Source: Halichondria panicea (taxonomy: Eukaryota > Porifera > Demospongiae > Suberitida > Halichondriidae). From it: 64,000 nucleotides of DNA. The translations under genes were made by a program, and so were the position numbers. The stretch is from positions 4,795,442 to 4,859,441 of the forward strand of contig NC_087392.1 in the NCBI RefSeq assembly GCF_963675165.1, read 5' to 3'. The notes below the pieces were generated by a model, which was given only the letters and a program-made list of their open reading frames with translations, did not search any database and was not told where the DNA came from. This document shows, piece after piece, positions 13,501 to 28,500 of the stretch (its first letter is position 1; each line of letters starts with the position of its first letter).

Positions 13501-16500
13501 CTATTACAGTAACGAAATGAGGAGAATACGTCAAGCATGGATCAGTCTTTTCTCCTTGTTTACTTTCTTGAACAAATGAAAAAAACAACTTGAAAACTGT
13601 GCATGCCTAGCCTGCGTCTGGGGCTGTATGACTATATATCCTACAGCTGTTGACCAATGAGATCAATTAGTGGTGACGTAAGTGTGGTATAAGCAATTTT
13701 ACGGAGCAATCAATGCTCGCAAAGTTTGTATATGGTTGCTAGTAATACATACAATATAGTAAAGCAGCTGTATTATAATTATAGCAGTTTTTTCCGCAGT
13801 CACTATAATAGTTGTGCACTTATTATTAATTTTATGCACATGCAGTCATCAGATAAGCAGTTGGAGAGTATAATTTTTGAAATGACAAAGGAAGATTCAG
13901 TGGCATTTGGTAAAGTGTTTGGGGCTATTTTAGAGAAGCGCTACCCTCAGTTGATGGAAGACAACAGTCATGATTGGATTACTTTAGGAGTACTCTTGGA
14001 ATGGATTGTCTGGCCCACCTACCTTAAAATAGTCAAACAAGGTTCTATACTGTTATCACTTTGTTGCACCATTAATTTATCACCTCCATGCTCTTAGGTG
14101 ATGTGTGTCTCCTGATGGAAGGCCTCTCCAAACAGTGTCAGAGAGCCTGTGTCTGTGCTGTATTCAAATTCAAGGACATGTGTGATCGTGTTTTGAGTGG
14201 TGATATCACAATGTCTGACTTGAATCAGATGATCGCACACAGATACCGTGTGGAAAAACTTTTTGAAGCAATAGAAGGTGAAGAACTCACCTTGAAGATC
14301 GTCTCCGCTGCCCTGGACAAGAGAATGCAACAGTATCTATTTATTGAGAATCGTAGAAAAGCATACACATATATTTGTGGCTGGATATCTGAAATTGAAG
14401 GTACGTTTGATTGCACATGCATGTGCGCGTGCGTGCGTGTGTGTGAGGTTTCTAATCACGTTCTCTTGGATTTTAACTCGTGAATTTGCAAACTAAAGCT
14501 GCTTTCCCAAGTTACGGCTAGTTTGACTTACAGTAAATGTCTCTTCGGTTTAGTATCATCTGTTCGCACAAACTTTTTATTCAACTTATGACTTTACCTT
14601 GTACTGTTTGACGTTGTTACTGCAAAGCTATACACTGCCCGATTTGTGAACTCAAAAATTAAATGATCACCCATAACTATGTCCAAGCCAAAACAACACT
14701 TTGGTTGGCCATTTATGGTCATTAGCTAAAATTGGTAAATTGGTAGGACGTATAATTGTTACCCGATGCACGTGTGGGCGGCCACGGGTATAGTAGTCGT
14801 TTGGTTTGTCTGCCTGTTTTGCGATTTCTGAGCCTGCTCATCTGGATGCCACAGCGATAATTTATGTTTACAGCAGCCTTCTCATATAGGTTTTAATAGT
14901 GGTAGAATTTTTGCTTCGTTGTCGAATAAAAGCTATAGGAAGCTTGAGCTTGCACGTCCATAGCTAGTATAGTAGATCGCACTATTATTTGAGACACTAT
15001 TACAGCCATGTGGATACATTGTAATGTCTTGTAATCAATAACTTTAAGTATTTACTACTAACATCTAGAAGGTTCTACATCTATTAATATCCTGTTTACA
15101 AGTCCAAGGTTCTGGTGATTTCCTAAATCACATTACCAGATTACCACATACATGTTATCTTGGGAAGAGACTCCAGGAGTCTTTGCTGGCTACTGTGCAC
15201 GTGAGCCTCGTTTGGTGTCAGCCTGGTGTCCTAGTAATTGTAGGCCAGCTCTGCTGTGATCAAAATAACGTTCCAGGACTCCCAGAGTGCATGTCAGGTA
15301 TCTTACTTTCAGGCTTCTTTTTGACTCTGCTGTGATCCTATATAGTCCTATAGTGTATATGTCTGACCATGCACCACTACCGTTTTCAAAGCCTTGTTAT
15401 AGCATATTTTTCCTCCATATAGTTTAGGCCGGGTAGTTGCCGCTAGGTTCTTCCATGTTCGTGTATACGTACCGTATCATTACCTGCTTGTGAGACGTAA
15501 ATAGCCGAGGGTTAGCACTTCAGTGCTCTAACATAAATCTACATGCAAAAGCCAAATAAGATTATGCATGTCATCTTCAATGAGTTTTAGGCTCATCAAC
15601 TAGTACTATCTATATCTATATACATAAGTCTGTGTTTAACCCTTTCCCCGCTTTAGCCGACTATAGTCGGCATGGCTACTGATAAATTTAAAAAAATCAT
15701 TGTGCACGCTGTGTTGGAGCTATGCACACACTGCAGGTACCAGCACATGCACATTGAGCTGCTCTTCCATGTGGTATTTTTAATATTTTGCTTCAAGGTA
15801 CGGTTCGATCAGAATTGTCGAAAGAAAAGTGACCGTTTTATAATTGCTACAAGATCTTCGTAGTACAACGTCAGGGAGGTTCTAGGGAAGCTAGAGAGTG
15901 AGAATATCGATGCTTATGGCCTTGTAGAGTGAGAGGACAGTGACTGAGATCATAGCTAGGTAGGAAACTTCCTTTCAGAGGTCAAACTAAAAAGAAAGAG
16001 CCTGAGAATCCTGAGGAAGACGCACTTGAGGTGGACCATCTTCCTGAACCTGGTAAGTCACTATAGAGTAGCATTTGTAGTCTTGATAGCTTCACTATAG
16101 GTTTATTTAGGCTAGTTAGTACAACAGTGGACATCATGAGCCACCATTGAACTTGTAATCCTGTGTGTAGGTGAAGAAAATATTTCCCGGGAAAAGGGCA
16201 TCTGCCGATAGAACCTCAAATACAAGTTTCTGCAGATCATGATTGAGTCCTGAGTGAGCCATGTCATCGTGAGAACATTCTGAACACTTATATCATGTGT
16301 TCAGTCACTTTGTAACATCATACAGTATTGTTTGTGAACATAATTGTGAATTTTTGTTAACAATTGTTATTTGTGGGGTGGTGGTTGGTTGCTAGGCAAC
16401 AATGATGAGTCCATGAATGCGACAGGTCCGGTTCTACCTGTGGAACTTTGTTACAAGTGTTTTTAATATACGGTTCATGAGTTATAAATTTTTTAAACAA

Positions 16501-19500
16501 AATATGCAAATATTCACTTTTAATTAAAGCAGGGAAAGGGTTAAATTCTGATTCGTTTTCAGCACTATTTTCTTTCTTAATAATTAGGACGACGACTCTT
16601 CTCTCTCCACCACAGGAACATGGGCCGGGTAGCACTAATCAAATATTATTCATCGAAGTTATATTGTTTCGGGTTGAGTGTTTATGCTTATGCAGCTCCA
16701 TAGTTCAGACAAGGAAGGTTTGCACTGGATTATTTTCCAGAACGTTGTTGTGCTTAACCCTTGGCCATTGTCTGTGAGAGGACGCTTTCCAGCTCTCCTG
16801 TAGGTCATCCTGATTGCTGGCTTTAGGCTTCTCTCTATTATGCGAATATAAGATTGGGCCATGCCCAACTAGGCAGAGAAGTTAATTATGATGTCATTAC
16901 TAAGAGGTGTGGCATCCAGTCAACCAAATTGTTCACCCTCTCTCATCTGTAATAGCATCCTCCTCAAAATCCTGGCTACGCCCCTGTACTGCATGTGCAT
17001 GCTCAAGTTTGTGTAAAATGTTGATATGTGGGTATGATTTTGGCATGTATTTATTTAGGTATGGCTACCTTGAGAGATGAGCTTGGTCAAGATATCAGTG
17101 GAGCTAAACTTACTGATCTCTGTCAGCTCAACGACGATAACTCTATACAACTATTGTGCTACACATCTGCAAAACCTCTAGAACCATTTGCTGATCATTT
17201 TCTGACCATGAAGAATCACGGCTCCACTCTCTACACCCGCCCTCTTAACAATAGGCTGAAGAAAATATTAGCCACTAGGTCAGACCTCACCATTGCTCAC
17301 ATTTACTCAGAGATATGGCAGCCAGTTTTTAAGGATTGTCAAATGCTGATGCAGAGCCTAGTTGATAAGAGCATGACACTGTCGTTTGTAGACCAACATC
17401 TGCAAGCATACAAGAATGATCTACCGCCCTGCGAAAACACTCTTTATAGTGCCGTTTTCAACTTAGATGTTGGAGTGAGCAAGTGCTTGGGGATTAAACC
17501 AAATCAAGCACCCCTACGATCTGCTCTGCAAAGCATTGAGCACTACTGGATTCTGTGTCGTTATCAAAAAGGGGCACTTGTGTTTTTGAAACTGAGAGAT
17601 ATTCTCAATCTGAAGGGGGATTTTGGAATTGTTGAAAGATTATCTCACCAGGTATGTTTAAAATGTATTGTGTATCGTTGAACGGTAGGTATATACCAAT
17701 ACACAACATCATGTACATGTATAATTATGTATTATCTTCAATATTAATCCTTCCCAATTAATGTCAACTAACCAAGATTGTCATATACACCTGGTTAAAT
17801 AGAAGTCTGTCTTAGAAGGATTACTAAATATAGACTAAATTACGTATGACAGGTCATAGTTTATAATTATGTTCAACACTCCTATTTGTCATGACGTACT
17901 CGAAGAATTGACTTGGTTAGCAGCATATTTTCAGTTGGGCAATAAATCACGCTTTCTCTTCACGTACATATAGTGGTATACTTAGAATACGAATATGTTT
18001 GGTGCAAGAATGATTGCCATAGCAATTGTTCCTTGATTATCTTCACAGATTGTTAGATGCTTCTGCAGATTCACAAATGTCAGCCATCAACCTTCTCAAC
18101 CATACGCTTCTTGAGTTGCAAGACTGCATGCATGAGTGCTACTCCGTTTCTAAAGTTAATATAGAGCCACGTGCTTTCTGTTACTCCAACTGACTGCCCC
18201 ATTTGCCATCATGACCACTTGTGGAGTGTCTATCATCATGATCTCCATCCCAGTCAGCATCTAAGTACCAATAAAGTCTAGATTTGCTCATAGCACACAA
18301 TGCTTTCGAATAACGAAAGATCCTCTTGACTGCATGCAGTGAGCTGAACAGAGTTTTGATACCATTCCAGATTCCATTCCTAACTTCTTTGAGAGGTCCT
18401 TATACACACCGTCTCTTTGAGTCTTTGCTCACTAGTATATGTCCCAATCGTTATGCCAAATGTTCATATAATTATTATCACATGCTCTAAAACGGGTTCA
18501 CAATCAAGACAGTACAACACCTGCAGTGCAGATGTCTTCTAAGCTACCCACCCATTCCACTTTGAATCCAACATCTTGTTGCCAAATTTTACAACATTTC
18601 CTTGATCTGCTGCACACGAGAGCTTTGGCACATAGAGAACACGATACATGCATTGACTGCTTGTTTTGGGTATCTCACTTTGTAAATGAGTTTTCCTGAC
18701 ACCTGCCCATCTGCCCATCTCCTAAATATACTTTCTTGAACTCTTTGTAGTTTTTCAGTAAGTCTTTTCTAGACATCATAATTAATAGCTTGTTGCCCCA
18801 GAGTCAATAAGCCGAAGGCTCTAAGTATCACTAGTTCTGCTGGTTTATCTTTCTTGCAGCCATTCGTGTTGAAATTCAGGACAATCTCGTCGAAAGTGTC
18901 CGGGCTCACCACATTCAAACCACGTTAGATTGCTTCTCTGTTTTTGCCTCTCGCCAGAGGATTTGATAGCAGATGTTTCATCTCAAACTTCAAGTTCTTG
19001 CTGTCTAGCTTGTCGATCGTCCACTTCTCATCAGTTCCTGCCGTACTAAACCTTCTCAACTGCTAGTATTTTACTTCCGAGTCTTGTCCATAACCTAATG
19101 TTCAATCAACTGACCAAAACTGACAAATAATCATATAGGTGGTTAAATAATAGTCTGTCCTGATTGTTCTAGAAGGATTACTATAATAACTAACAGGTCA
19201 TAATCTCAACCTGTTACCTGTTTTCTTCACTCTTTCAGCTCACAGAGTCCGTGAAAGAAGACCAAACTCTGGCGACTATTGACACGGGTGCAGTAGAAAC
19301 TGATCAATTTCTGAAGGATATTATCAGCAACCCACAAAAGTACAAATGTCTTCAAACGTTCAGTAACTGCCAGGAAATCATTGAATGGCTCAAAGCGTTC
19401 ACACAAAGTAAGTTATATAGTTCTGTATTACCAGTGAGCCTGCATGGTATATTGATTTATTCACAGGTGTCATTGACATCCAAGGATTTGTGACCATGGC

Positions 19501-22500
19501 TCTAGCCACTGCTGCTGGAGGAGAGGGAGACTTGGCCAGTGACAAACTCTCTCACCTACAAACTGTTGGCAGTGGTTTTGCATCTCTCATCTATGAGATG
19601 AAGGAGTCTGATGATTATCTGATGCTTAAGGACCGATGTAAATCACTTTGGAAAGCTCTGGTCAAAAACAGTAACTTACCAGAGCTATTGGTAAGTGTAG
19701 TATGCATGCCAAGGACTTTACCATGCACATTTCCCATTTAGATCAGCTGTAATAAGGACATAAAGTGGTACACGTCGGTAAAGGATACCCAGGGCTCTGT
19801 GGAGACTACCTCCTCCTATGGCCAGATGGCAAACATTCTCAAGTACGGCACATACAGAGTAGGCTTTAAGAAAAATGCTCGGACTGTTCATGATTTCATC
19901 TCAGTGATACTCACCCGCCAATACGAGGAACTAGTTAAATGGAACTACACTCTAGACGAGCTTCGAGACCTTGAGAGCAAGTTAGTGCTCATTTGTGGGA
20001 ACAATGCAAAGAACAGAGCGGAGGTCAACCACTACCTCAATGTGAGTATAGGTGACATAATTATGTGTAATGCTCCTGCATGTATTGATCAAACAATTTT
20101 TTCAGCTTCTGCACTGTGCCACCAGTATTGCAGAGCTCTACCTGGAGCTCCAGAAAGCTGGAGATGTCACATACTCCAATGCTACTTTTGAATTCAAATG
20201 TGTCAAAGGGTACGAGTTCAACTTGGAGGAAGCAAAACTAAGAGTGGCTACTCTACAGGACTACATCATCCACACCTTAGAACGGGATATGGTTACCTGG
20301 AAACAAATTATGGAAAGTGCTCGTGATAAGTACTATGAACTGAACTACTTTACGACGCTTCAATTGCTCCAACTAAGGAAGGAACTGGGCATACTCAGTC
20401 AAACTAGCACCAACCACAAAGTTGAATATAACATATTAATGCTGCTAAAGAGTGTATCCCCTCAGGTTTCTAGTAGGGTGGTAATAGACTCACTGCAAGC
20501 AGCCGCACAACCTGAGCCTATGGGCGGAGAGGGAGCCATTCCCGTAGCTGATACTGTTTCTGCCAATTCAGAGAACAAGGACTCACTGCAAGCAGCCGCA
20601 CAACCTGAGCCTATGGGTAGAGAGGAAACCATTCCCAAAGCTGATAAAGTTTCTGCCAATTCAGAGAACAAAGCAATCCAGCTTGATTGCACTTTACCTA
20701 TTGCTATTTCTGAACCAATACCTTCATTAATGCCTACATTGAGTTTTGAAGATCTAAACGAATCGCAGAAAAGTATTTACACAACGTTGATGGGATTTAA
20801 CTATTCTAAGGGCCACGTTCTAAGAGCTTTTCAAGAATGCCAGGATGTTGACTACTTTGAAATTGAGACTTGGTGTGATACCAATGAGGACCTATTTTAT
20901 GAAAGAGATGTGGATGAAGATCATATAACTACTGTAACAAAGGAAATATATAATCCAGTGGAGTCAGATGATGAAGCCACTGTGCCAGTGTGTGAACAAA
21001 GTGAGTGTAATGGAGCACAGTATATAATTATAGTGTATAGTAGTGACATTGTACCTTGTTGCCTTTTGACTAGTGCCATGCACAAGCTGTTTATTGGCCC
21101 GGTAGTAGATTATGGTCAAGGCCTTTACTCATAGCCATGTGAATAACTATTACATGCTGAGCATAAACACACACATTGCATGTGCCCATGGCCAATGGGT
21201 GCATGAAGTAGTGTTTTTATGGCGTGTTTATATGCTATTTCTTGAATGCATAATTATGCTGACCATTTTCTTTTGGGTGTACAGCTAATGTATTGCCAAA
21301 AAATCCTACTCAACTCGATGTAGGGCTCAAAATTCAGTCTGTAGTGAGACACTCAGTTGACTTGAGTCACCCTGGGGTAAAGGAGTTAGTGGAAGCAGGC
21401 TATAACTCCCAAGAGTGTGTTGAAGCTGTATATCAAAGTAGAGGGGATGTGGAGAAGGCTATGAAGCTGCTTGATGCCAGGGTGATGGAGAATAGTGCTC
21501 AGTCTGATGTGGCCATAAGTAGAGTGGAACCAACGCTAGATCTGTAGGTTGAGGTTTCTGTATACCGTATTCACCAAGAACATACTCTAATTGCATGCTA
21601 CACCACGTACAGCTGTATATATAGGTGGGATGGTCTTATTTTCGAAATCGGTTGTTTTGGCTCAAATTTATACTTCCACCCAGGTGTTCGCCTCGAAATT
21701 ACACCCATGCACTAAGATAACTAAGTTTGTCCTGAGGGGCTTTGTGGTGAAGACGTGCGACCAAAACCATACTGCCCATTTGTATTCATTATAAGGAGTA
21801 CATCAAATTCGAGAATTCCTATAACACGTATACTGATCTGCAAAGCTGCACCTAGCTGTTTCATTATAATTTTATGGACTTTGGCATCCTTTTTAACAAC
21901 GATCATGGTTAATCATTTTCCCCCATTCTAGCTGCATGCAAATGTAACAATTGTGCATGTGTGTATTCATGAGGCATCAGCACATGCGAAGCTTTTAGAT
22001 AGTGTGCAAAGCAGGGCATAGCCAGGATTTTGTGGAAGGGGGTGCTAATTGTAGTATCGTTACTTTAATTTAGCATTTTCATTATAGACTCGAATTTATT
22101 TTGAACAAGTTAATGAGCGGGCGTAATTTCGAGACAAACTTCCATTTTCGACTTAATTTTACCATTTGCATGTAGCTGCTTTGTTGTTATACATTACGTT
22201 TATGTTTTAGAGTAGCATTGTTCCTTTAGCTCTGAGGCTGTAGGGGACGGTATCACCGAAGCTCGAGATCCTGAAGCCTGTAGGAGCCATCTGGAACTTG
22301 ACCACCTGGGACGTGTGCTAAAGGCTATCAGCAAATGCTCTCCAGGTATAATTACATGCATGTTTATCAAAATTATACATTGAATGCACAGGTACTGTGA
22401 CAGTTCAAAGACCCTTCAGCCACTTTCTCAAGGCTGGGTTACCTAATCTTCTAGTCACAGCTCCTGGTACTGTTATATAGCTACATGTATTTATAGCCAA

Positions 22501-25500
22501 TGTTCCCCCCTCTAGACAATATACTGAGTAGTGTGCTGGCGTTGTACATTGAAGACCCAACCCTCCCGCTCCCCACACTAGAGGAGGTCCTTCTCTGTAC
22601 TTTGTGTACTACAGTTGAAGAGGTAAATATATGGGTTGTCCAGTAATAAACTGCTTCGTGTATATATATATATATATATAGTGCTAGCTCTAGTACATTG
22701 GAGCTGTGTATCTCGATGCTCCTTATTCACCTCTCCTGCAGGTCAGTCTTCTTTGGCGACGGGCCATTGATGACCCCTACTTCAGGAGAGTGTTTTGTCT
22801 GGCCCACGCTGAGAGGCTCTCCAATAAGGTCTGTGATGCCGCACTGAGATCACTGCAAGAGCTTTCTCAGGGAAGGACTGGTGAGACACTGTGTGTACAT
22901 AGTACCAATGCAAGGGCGTACGCTCTTGGTAGTACATTAGTGCACAGGGTGCCAAGTTTACTGACTAAGAGTCACATGGCATGCAGTCAGTCATGGTTCA
23001 CCATTTAACATTTTCAGTTCTGAAACTTTGCACCATCTTATTGATTTGATTTAGTCGATTTGTGGCTGTTCATCTATTTCCAAAGACCTGCATATACTGG
23101 TTTAGTTCATTAGATCCCACACTTGTGTGTGTTTAGCAGGGAATTATGAGCATATAGTTTCCCAGGGAATTATAAGCTTGAGGGTAAGTATTTAAGCATA
23201 ATAATTAGCTACCTGCATATAGCGGGTAATTTTCGGGGGACAAAATATTCGTGGTTCAGCAATATTGAGACATTTCGTGGGTAATATTTTTCGTGGTTGC
23301 TGCTTGCACTGCAGGTAAAGGTAGGCAAGGTCGCTTCATTCGTGGGTAAAATATTTATGGTCAGACCTCCAACCACGAAAACCACAAATATTTTTCCCCA
23401 CAAAAATTACACGCTATACGGTATATGGCTGTTCAGTTTTTTCACTACTGTTCTGGGTCCATTTTCACAGTACTGAGGTATTCTAGGCATTCATCAACTT
23501 TGTCCTGCAGCCATGTTCACTCCAAAATTGTTTACTGCATGCATGCCCATTCAGTAGACTCTTAGCTGTGTACAAGCGCTGTTCCTTGCTAGCTAGCTGG
23601 CCATACAGAACTGAGAAGCTTGTACACTAGGGCTCGACTGCAGAGAAAAAGGAGGCTGGGCTCATTTGTTGCAGAGCGCTTCCTGCAGAAGTGGAGTCAT
23701 AGTGGAGTTGGAGTCATCCACTACCTGGTCCGAAACAGCGCAATTCAGGGCCAACGCGAACGTTTTTTAGCAGAGAAGCAGAAATCATCCTCAAAATAAA
23801 GCTGTTGCTAAGGCTTGCTGCTTTTATAGATTTTTTTCAAGAAAGAAAAATATAGTGTTATAATTATATACACATATATAGTTTTCTTGCTTGAAGCAGG
23901 GCTAGACGTAGCGCTTGAGGCAGGTAACGTAAGAAAGGACACCTTTGAATAATGGACAAAACCAAGTTATCCGTTATTTGGAGGTTCCACTGTATATACC
24001 AAATCTAGCTGACTATACCCTAAAAAAAAGTGAGCTGCTAAAATCATGCTAATGATAGTATCACTGGGTCATAATTATGATCTGTCCATCACATAATTAT
24101 GGTATTCACTACCTTGGCTGCAGACTATCGCCTTGTAGTGATCTGTAGTGAAAACAGTGAGGAAAAATCTCACATCATCACACGGCTGGGCAATAATCAA
24201 CGGCCAGTGATTCCCAAACTGATAGTGGATGATTGCAAAGACTACCTCAAGGCACACTTTGTGCACCAAATGGACATGGAGGTCAGTCAGGTCAATCCTA
24301 CATTACACCTGCGAGCATCAATGGTGGACCCTGATAAGTAAGCTATAGTGTTTAATCGTATAGTGCTTCAAAGCCCTCCACCCAGCTCGTGTGTGCGTGT
24401 GGTGTCCTCAAACCGCTCTGGTATGGGAAAATCTTTATACATTAAGCAGATGGCGGAATCTTTGAAACAGGCCACCTCCAACAATGCTTTTCATGTTACC
24501 ATCCCAATCCACGGGTCTGTGGTCAGTACTGACACGCTTATGGACAGTTTCAAGAAACACACAGGGAGAGATAACTGCACCATCTATCATTTGGACATTG
24601 CGCCAAATGTGAGTATCATCCCATTGTCATGAAATGTCTGTACCAAGCCCATATACTACCCCCAGGTGATTGCTGAGGTTGATTGTATTCTATTTTCACT
24701 ACTCATACTGAGTGGGATCAGTGACAGCCGAGGTCTTGTATGGAGAAGGCATACCGGTCACCTCTACATGGTAGAGGTTACTTTACCTGAGCAAATAGTG
24801 AGTTTATTATTTTGATTGTAAATATATATATTATGTCTTCCATATCTTCAAGAGTGACCAAGAGGATTTCCAGACTCTCCACCTACTTAATCTATTTCCT
24901 ACTGTTCAATGTTCCAGCCCTAAAGATGTTGCCACAAGGAGACAACAACAACCGGGTACTGCAATTATATATAGGTTAGGTACAACAATATTGTCATACC
25001 TGTTCGCTTTTATTACAGATTCTGGTGTGCTTGGTATGAACAAGAAGGAATTTGAAGGGCCCACAATACAGAGGGTGTACCAATACCTCAAGAGGTACAC
25101 AAATGGTCAAAATCTAGACACCTTCTTATACCAGGGATTGGTTGAGGGCGATGAGAGGGACTGCCTCAAGATCATACTCAGGTGAATACTGGCCTTGTTC
25201 CATGCCTAGATGCAAATACTACGTAATAGACTGAATGCATGCATATTGACACAATTCCAGCAAGTGCGGTGTTAGAGACCCCAGTTGGGCTGAGATCAGT
25301 CACTTCACTAAGTTTCTGGACATTCAGCTCAACTCTTGTGAGAACTCTGTGTTCTGTGATGAGATTCTTGTAGGTGATGTCATGTCTGGCATTAAGGAAT
25401 TTGTGGTAAAGTTCATGATTAGGATGTCACAGGTAAGGCTTAGACATCATAGTGTGTATTTTAATTTCCCCTGCCTCTTAAGGATTTCTCAACACCCTCT

Positions 25501-28500
25501 CTGGAGGGAGTGCTGGCCAGGGAAAACCTGGAAGTGGATGCACCAGATGCTGCTGAAGCAGGTGACCATGACCAGTTGGAACAGCACCAAATTGTCGCAA
25601 GAAGGCAGTGGGAGCAAACGTACGGTTGCACTAGTGTGTGCTCACGTTCCTATTATTTATTACGTGGCCACAAGCAGTTACGGTTACAGCTAGCTTTGTG
25701 ATTCCTCACTGTACACAATTAATGATTTCCGCATAGAGCATTTGATGCGTGGGTGGGAACGCTATATCGTAAGTTACTAACCTTAATTGACCCCGTAGTA
25801 GATTGTGGTCAAGGGCCTTTAATACCATAGACAGATTATATTGCATGGCCCTTGTAGTAGATAGTGATCTCGGGCCTTCATGATAAATTATACCTATTAC
25901 ACAGTTTGCTGGCTTGTGTAAAATATAATTATATAAATTGCACATAAGTATGTTACTGTGTGCAAACAAGAGTTCATTAGGAAGAGTACGCAACTCCAAT
26001 AGACTTGTACACAAAAGGCGTTCCGTCTGACCTACGTCACAGATACTAGCTGTTGTAACCGCAACTAGCAGGAAAGGCAATGATAGTAACTATTGCCTTT
26101 CCTACTGGCAGGTACAAATGAATAACATTAGTGATAATTATTACTATGTTATTCCATAGATAGTAAAGAAATGGGATTGGAAACGCACTATTTCACACGG
26201 ACAGTCCATGTTACAACCTCAATTATAGCCACGACCATTATACATGAATTATATCATTGTTCTTCCGGTGATTTCTCAGCCTAATTTCTTGCCACATCGA
26301 CACTACGGTGACAAAATCAGAGCATAAATACAAAATGCATTGCAATATAATAATATGAACATTGTTCTTTAATATTGCCAAGTCTCGAATATAAAACTCA
26401 GCTTAGTTATAGAGAAGCTCCCCCACAAAGATGGCTAGTTTAAATCAACAAATCGGCCAATAACTCAAAAAGTATGCCCTCCCCACTTCCAATATACAGT
26501 TGAAGCAATAAAATACCATCGTGTACTACTACTGTGATCATTCATTTACATAGATACAATTCATAAGTCAGTTCTTACCCCACAAATAAAAAGAGAGAAG
26601 CTAAGTGTTGTAAAACTTCATTCTACAAAGAGTGTACACTACTTCTAGCTAGTAATAATGTACCTATAGCCATGCCCACGGACAAGTTTTAGATACGTTT
26701 ACTTACCTATATAGTATATCCTCTCATCTTCTTTTTAAATCAGTGAAATTATACCTCAATGTGTCTATTAGTTGACATGCGGACTGTCCAGAGGAAGGCA
26801 GAGGCCTTACGTTACAAACATAAGCTCGCGTGATCCTGTTTCCAATCCCCTTCCTCTACTGTCTATGGTTATTTATTGCAAATTTGATTTCACAGTTTAT
26901 ACAACAGCATGTGGTTGTGATGTATTAGGTTGGAAGAAACGCCTACTACGGTTTTAAGTGGAGTTGTGTACTCTTCCTAAGCAACTTTTGTTGCAAGTAA
27001 TACACCTCCACTGCTCCTCCACACACTAATATACAGTTCCCACCCGTACATCTTCTTCAATGATGACGCGTTTAGCATCACTTTCATCGGGTTCATAGTG
27101 ACGCCAAATGGTGACTTAGTGGACCCAGTCCACAGAGTAGTGCTAGAGCCAGCCATCATGAGGCCACAGCTCTACACTAGGCTCAAACATGACAAGATAA
27201 ACTTCGATGAGGACTATCGCATCTGGAGTAAGGAACTGATGATCCAAAAGATAGCAAGTGTCATGGGACTCAAAAGTTTGACTGATCCAGACAGTTCATA
27301 CGTGCTAACTCCTGATAATCTTATCAAGATGTTGGCTATCCAAATGAGATTCAGGTAACAACTGGGATTAAAACCTCATCTATCGTGCAAAATGCTTCAG
27401 TGCATGTTTGTTCTCTGTGGAAAAGACATGACAATTGTACATGCAGATATTGTACAAAACCTATACATAGCATAATGTCACTGAGTGGCTTTTAATTATG
27501 CCAAATAGTTGCGCGCCAAATTCTCTATTATTCGCTTGCGTTTTTTCACTCTCTTTGCTAACAGCGTAGCTTTATTGTGCTCATGCATGCATGCATGTGA
27601 GTGAAAAAAGTGCAGGAGTGTCCATAATATCGGAAGAATAAAAAGTGGCTATAAGTTCATTGGTGTGTTTGCAATTTCAAGCACCCATACAGTGGTGGAT
27701 CTAGAAAAGTGGTAGGTAGGTGCTGAGCAAGAGAGGCAAGGAGTATCCCCCGCGGCAGCACGCGAAAATCTAGGGTTACGCCCCCTTACGACGTAATTTC
27801 CGGTGGTTGCGGTATCAATCTCACATTATTATTATATTTACCGTTGTCAAGTCTGAACTGCAGTGCAGCTAGTCAAGCTTTTATCATAGCTTTTAGCGAC
27901 ACTATACTGTAATAGATTGGTCTACATGCAGCTACTCAGCTAGCTAGTACCAAGTCTGAGGGTGACTTCCACAGCCAATGAGTGAGACACAAAGATAATT
28001 ATATTTGTTCAAGGTCAGGGGGGTGCTTGAGCACCCTCTGCTACCTGCTAGATCCACCCCTGGCACCGGCAATAATGAACAGCAGCTGCATGCAGACACA
28101 CATGCACACATAGAACAGCATACTTATGCAACTGACAATAATGGCTTGTTTAGCTGTAAGACTATCCCAAAAGATAAGAAGAGATACGTGATTTTTATAT
28201 TACAATGTGGTCACACCAACTGTAATTTTGTAACCACTGTTTACTATCCGCCATGCATGCATGTGAGCGGTGCACAACTTAGATAGGTTCTCCAGACCCT
28301 GTTTTTAATCAGGGCTGGTGTGAGACTCAGTTTCTCATTTAGCTTGCTATTAGACTTTAAACTATCGGCATTCTTTTTAGCGTCAGGACTATTTTCTTTT
28401 TCTGCTCTGATTCCCTGCATGTATATAATAATGTAAGAATTGTAACTGCATGTACATGCATTTGTATCTATTTAATAATAATAATTGTATGTATTTAATA

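Larger units (their letters stand above)
9600..13845. other. Intron 7: nested family A repeats and MITEs
   Basis: No exon is seen. Contents: a family D end fragment (about 9905-9925), family A copies at 10571-11003 (+), 11048-11870 (-, interrupted by a MITE) and about 11930-12077 (+, 3' part only), a 51-base tandem duplication (about 12545-12645), and a family B end with its GGCTACGCTCCTG terminus (13030-13143). The rest is unassigned. Confidence 0.65.
14401..17058. other. Intron 9: family D repeat, piggyBac-like element, family B end
   Basis: No exon. It carries a family D repeat (14761-about 15531), a piggyBac-like element (15636-16544) and a terminal portion of family B ending GGCTACGCCCCTG (16895-16987). 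The other 800 or so bases show nothing I can name. Confidence 0.65.
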
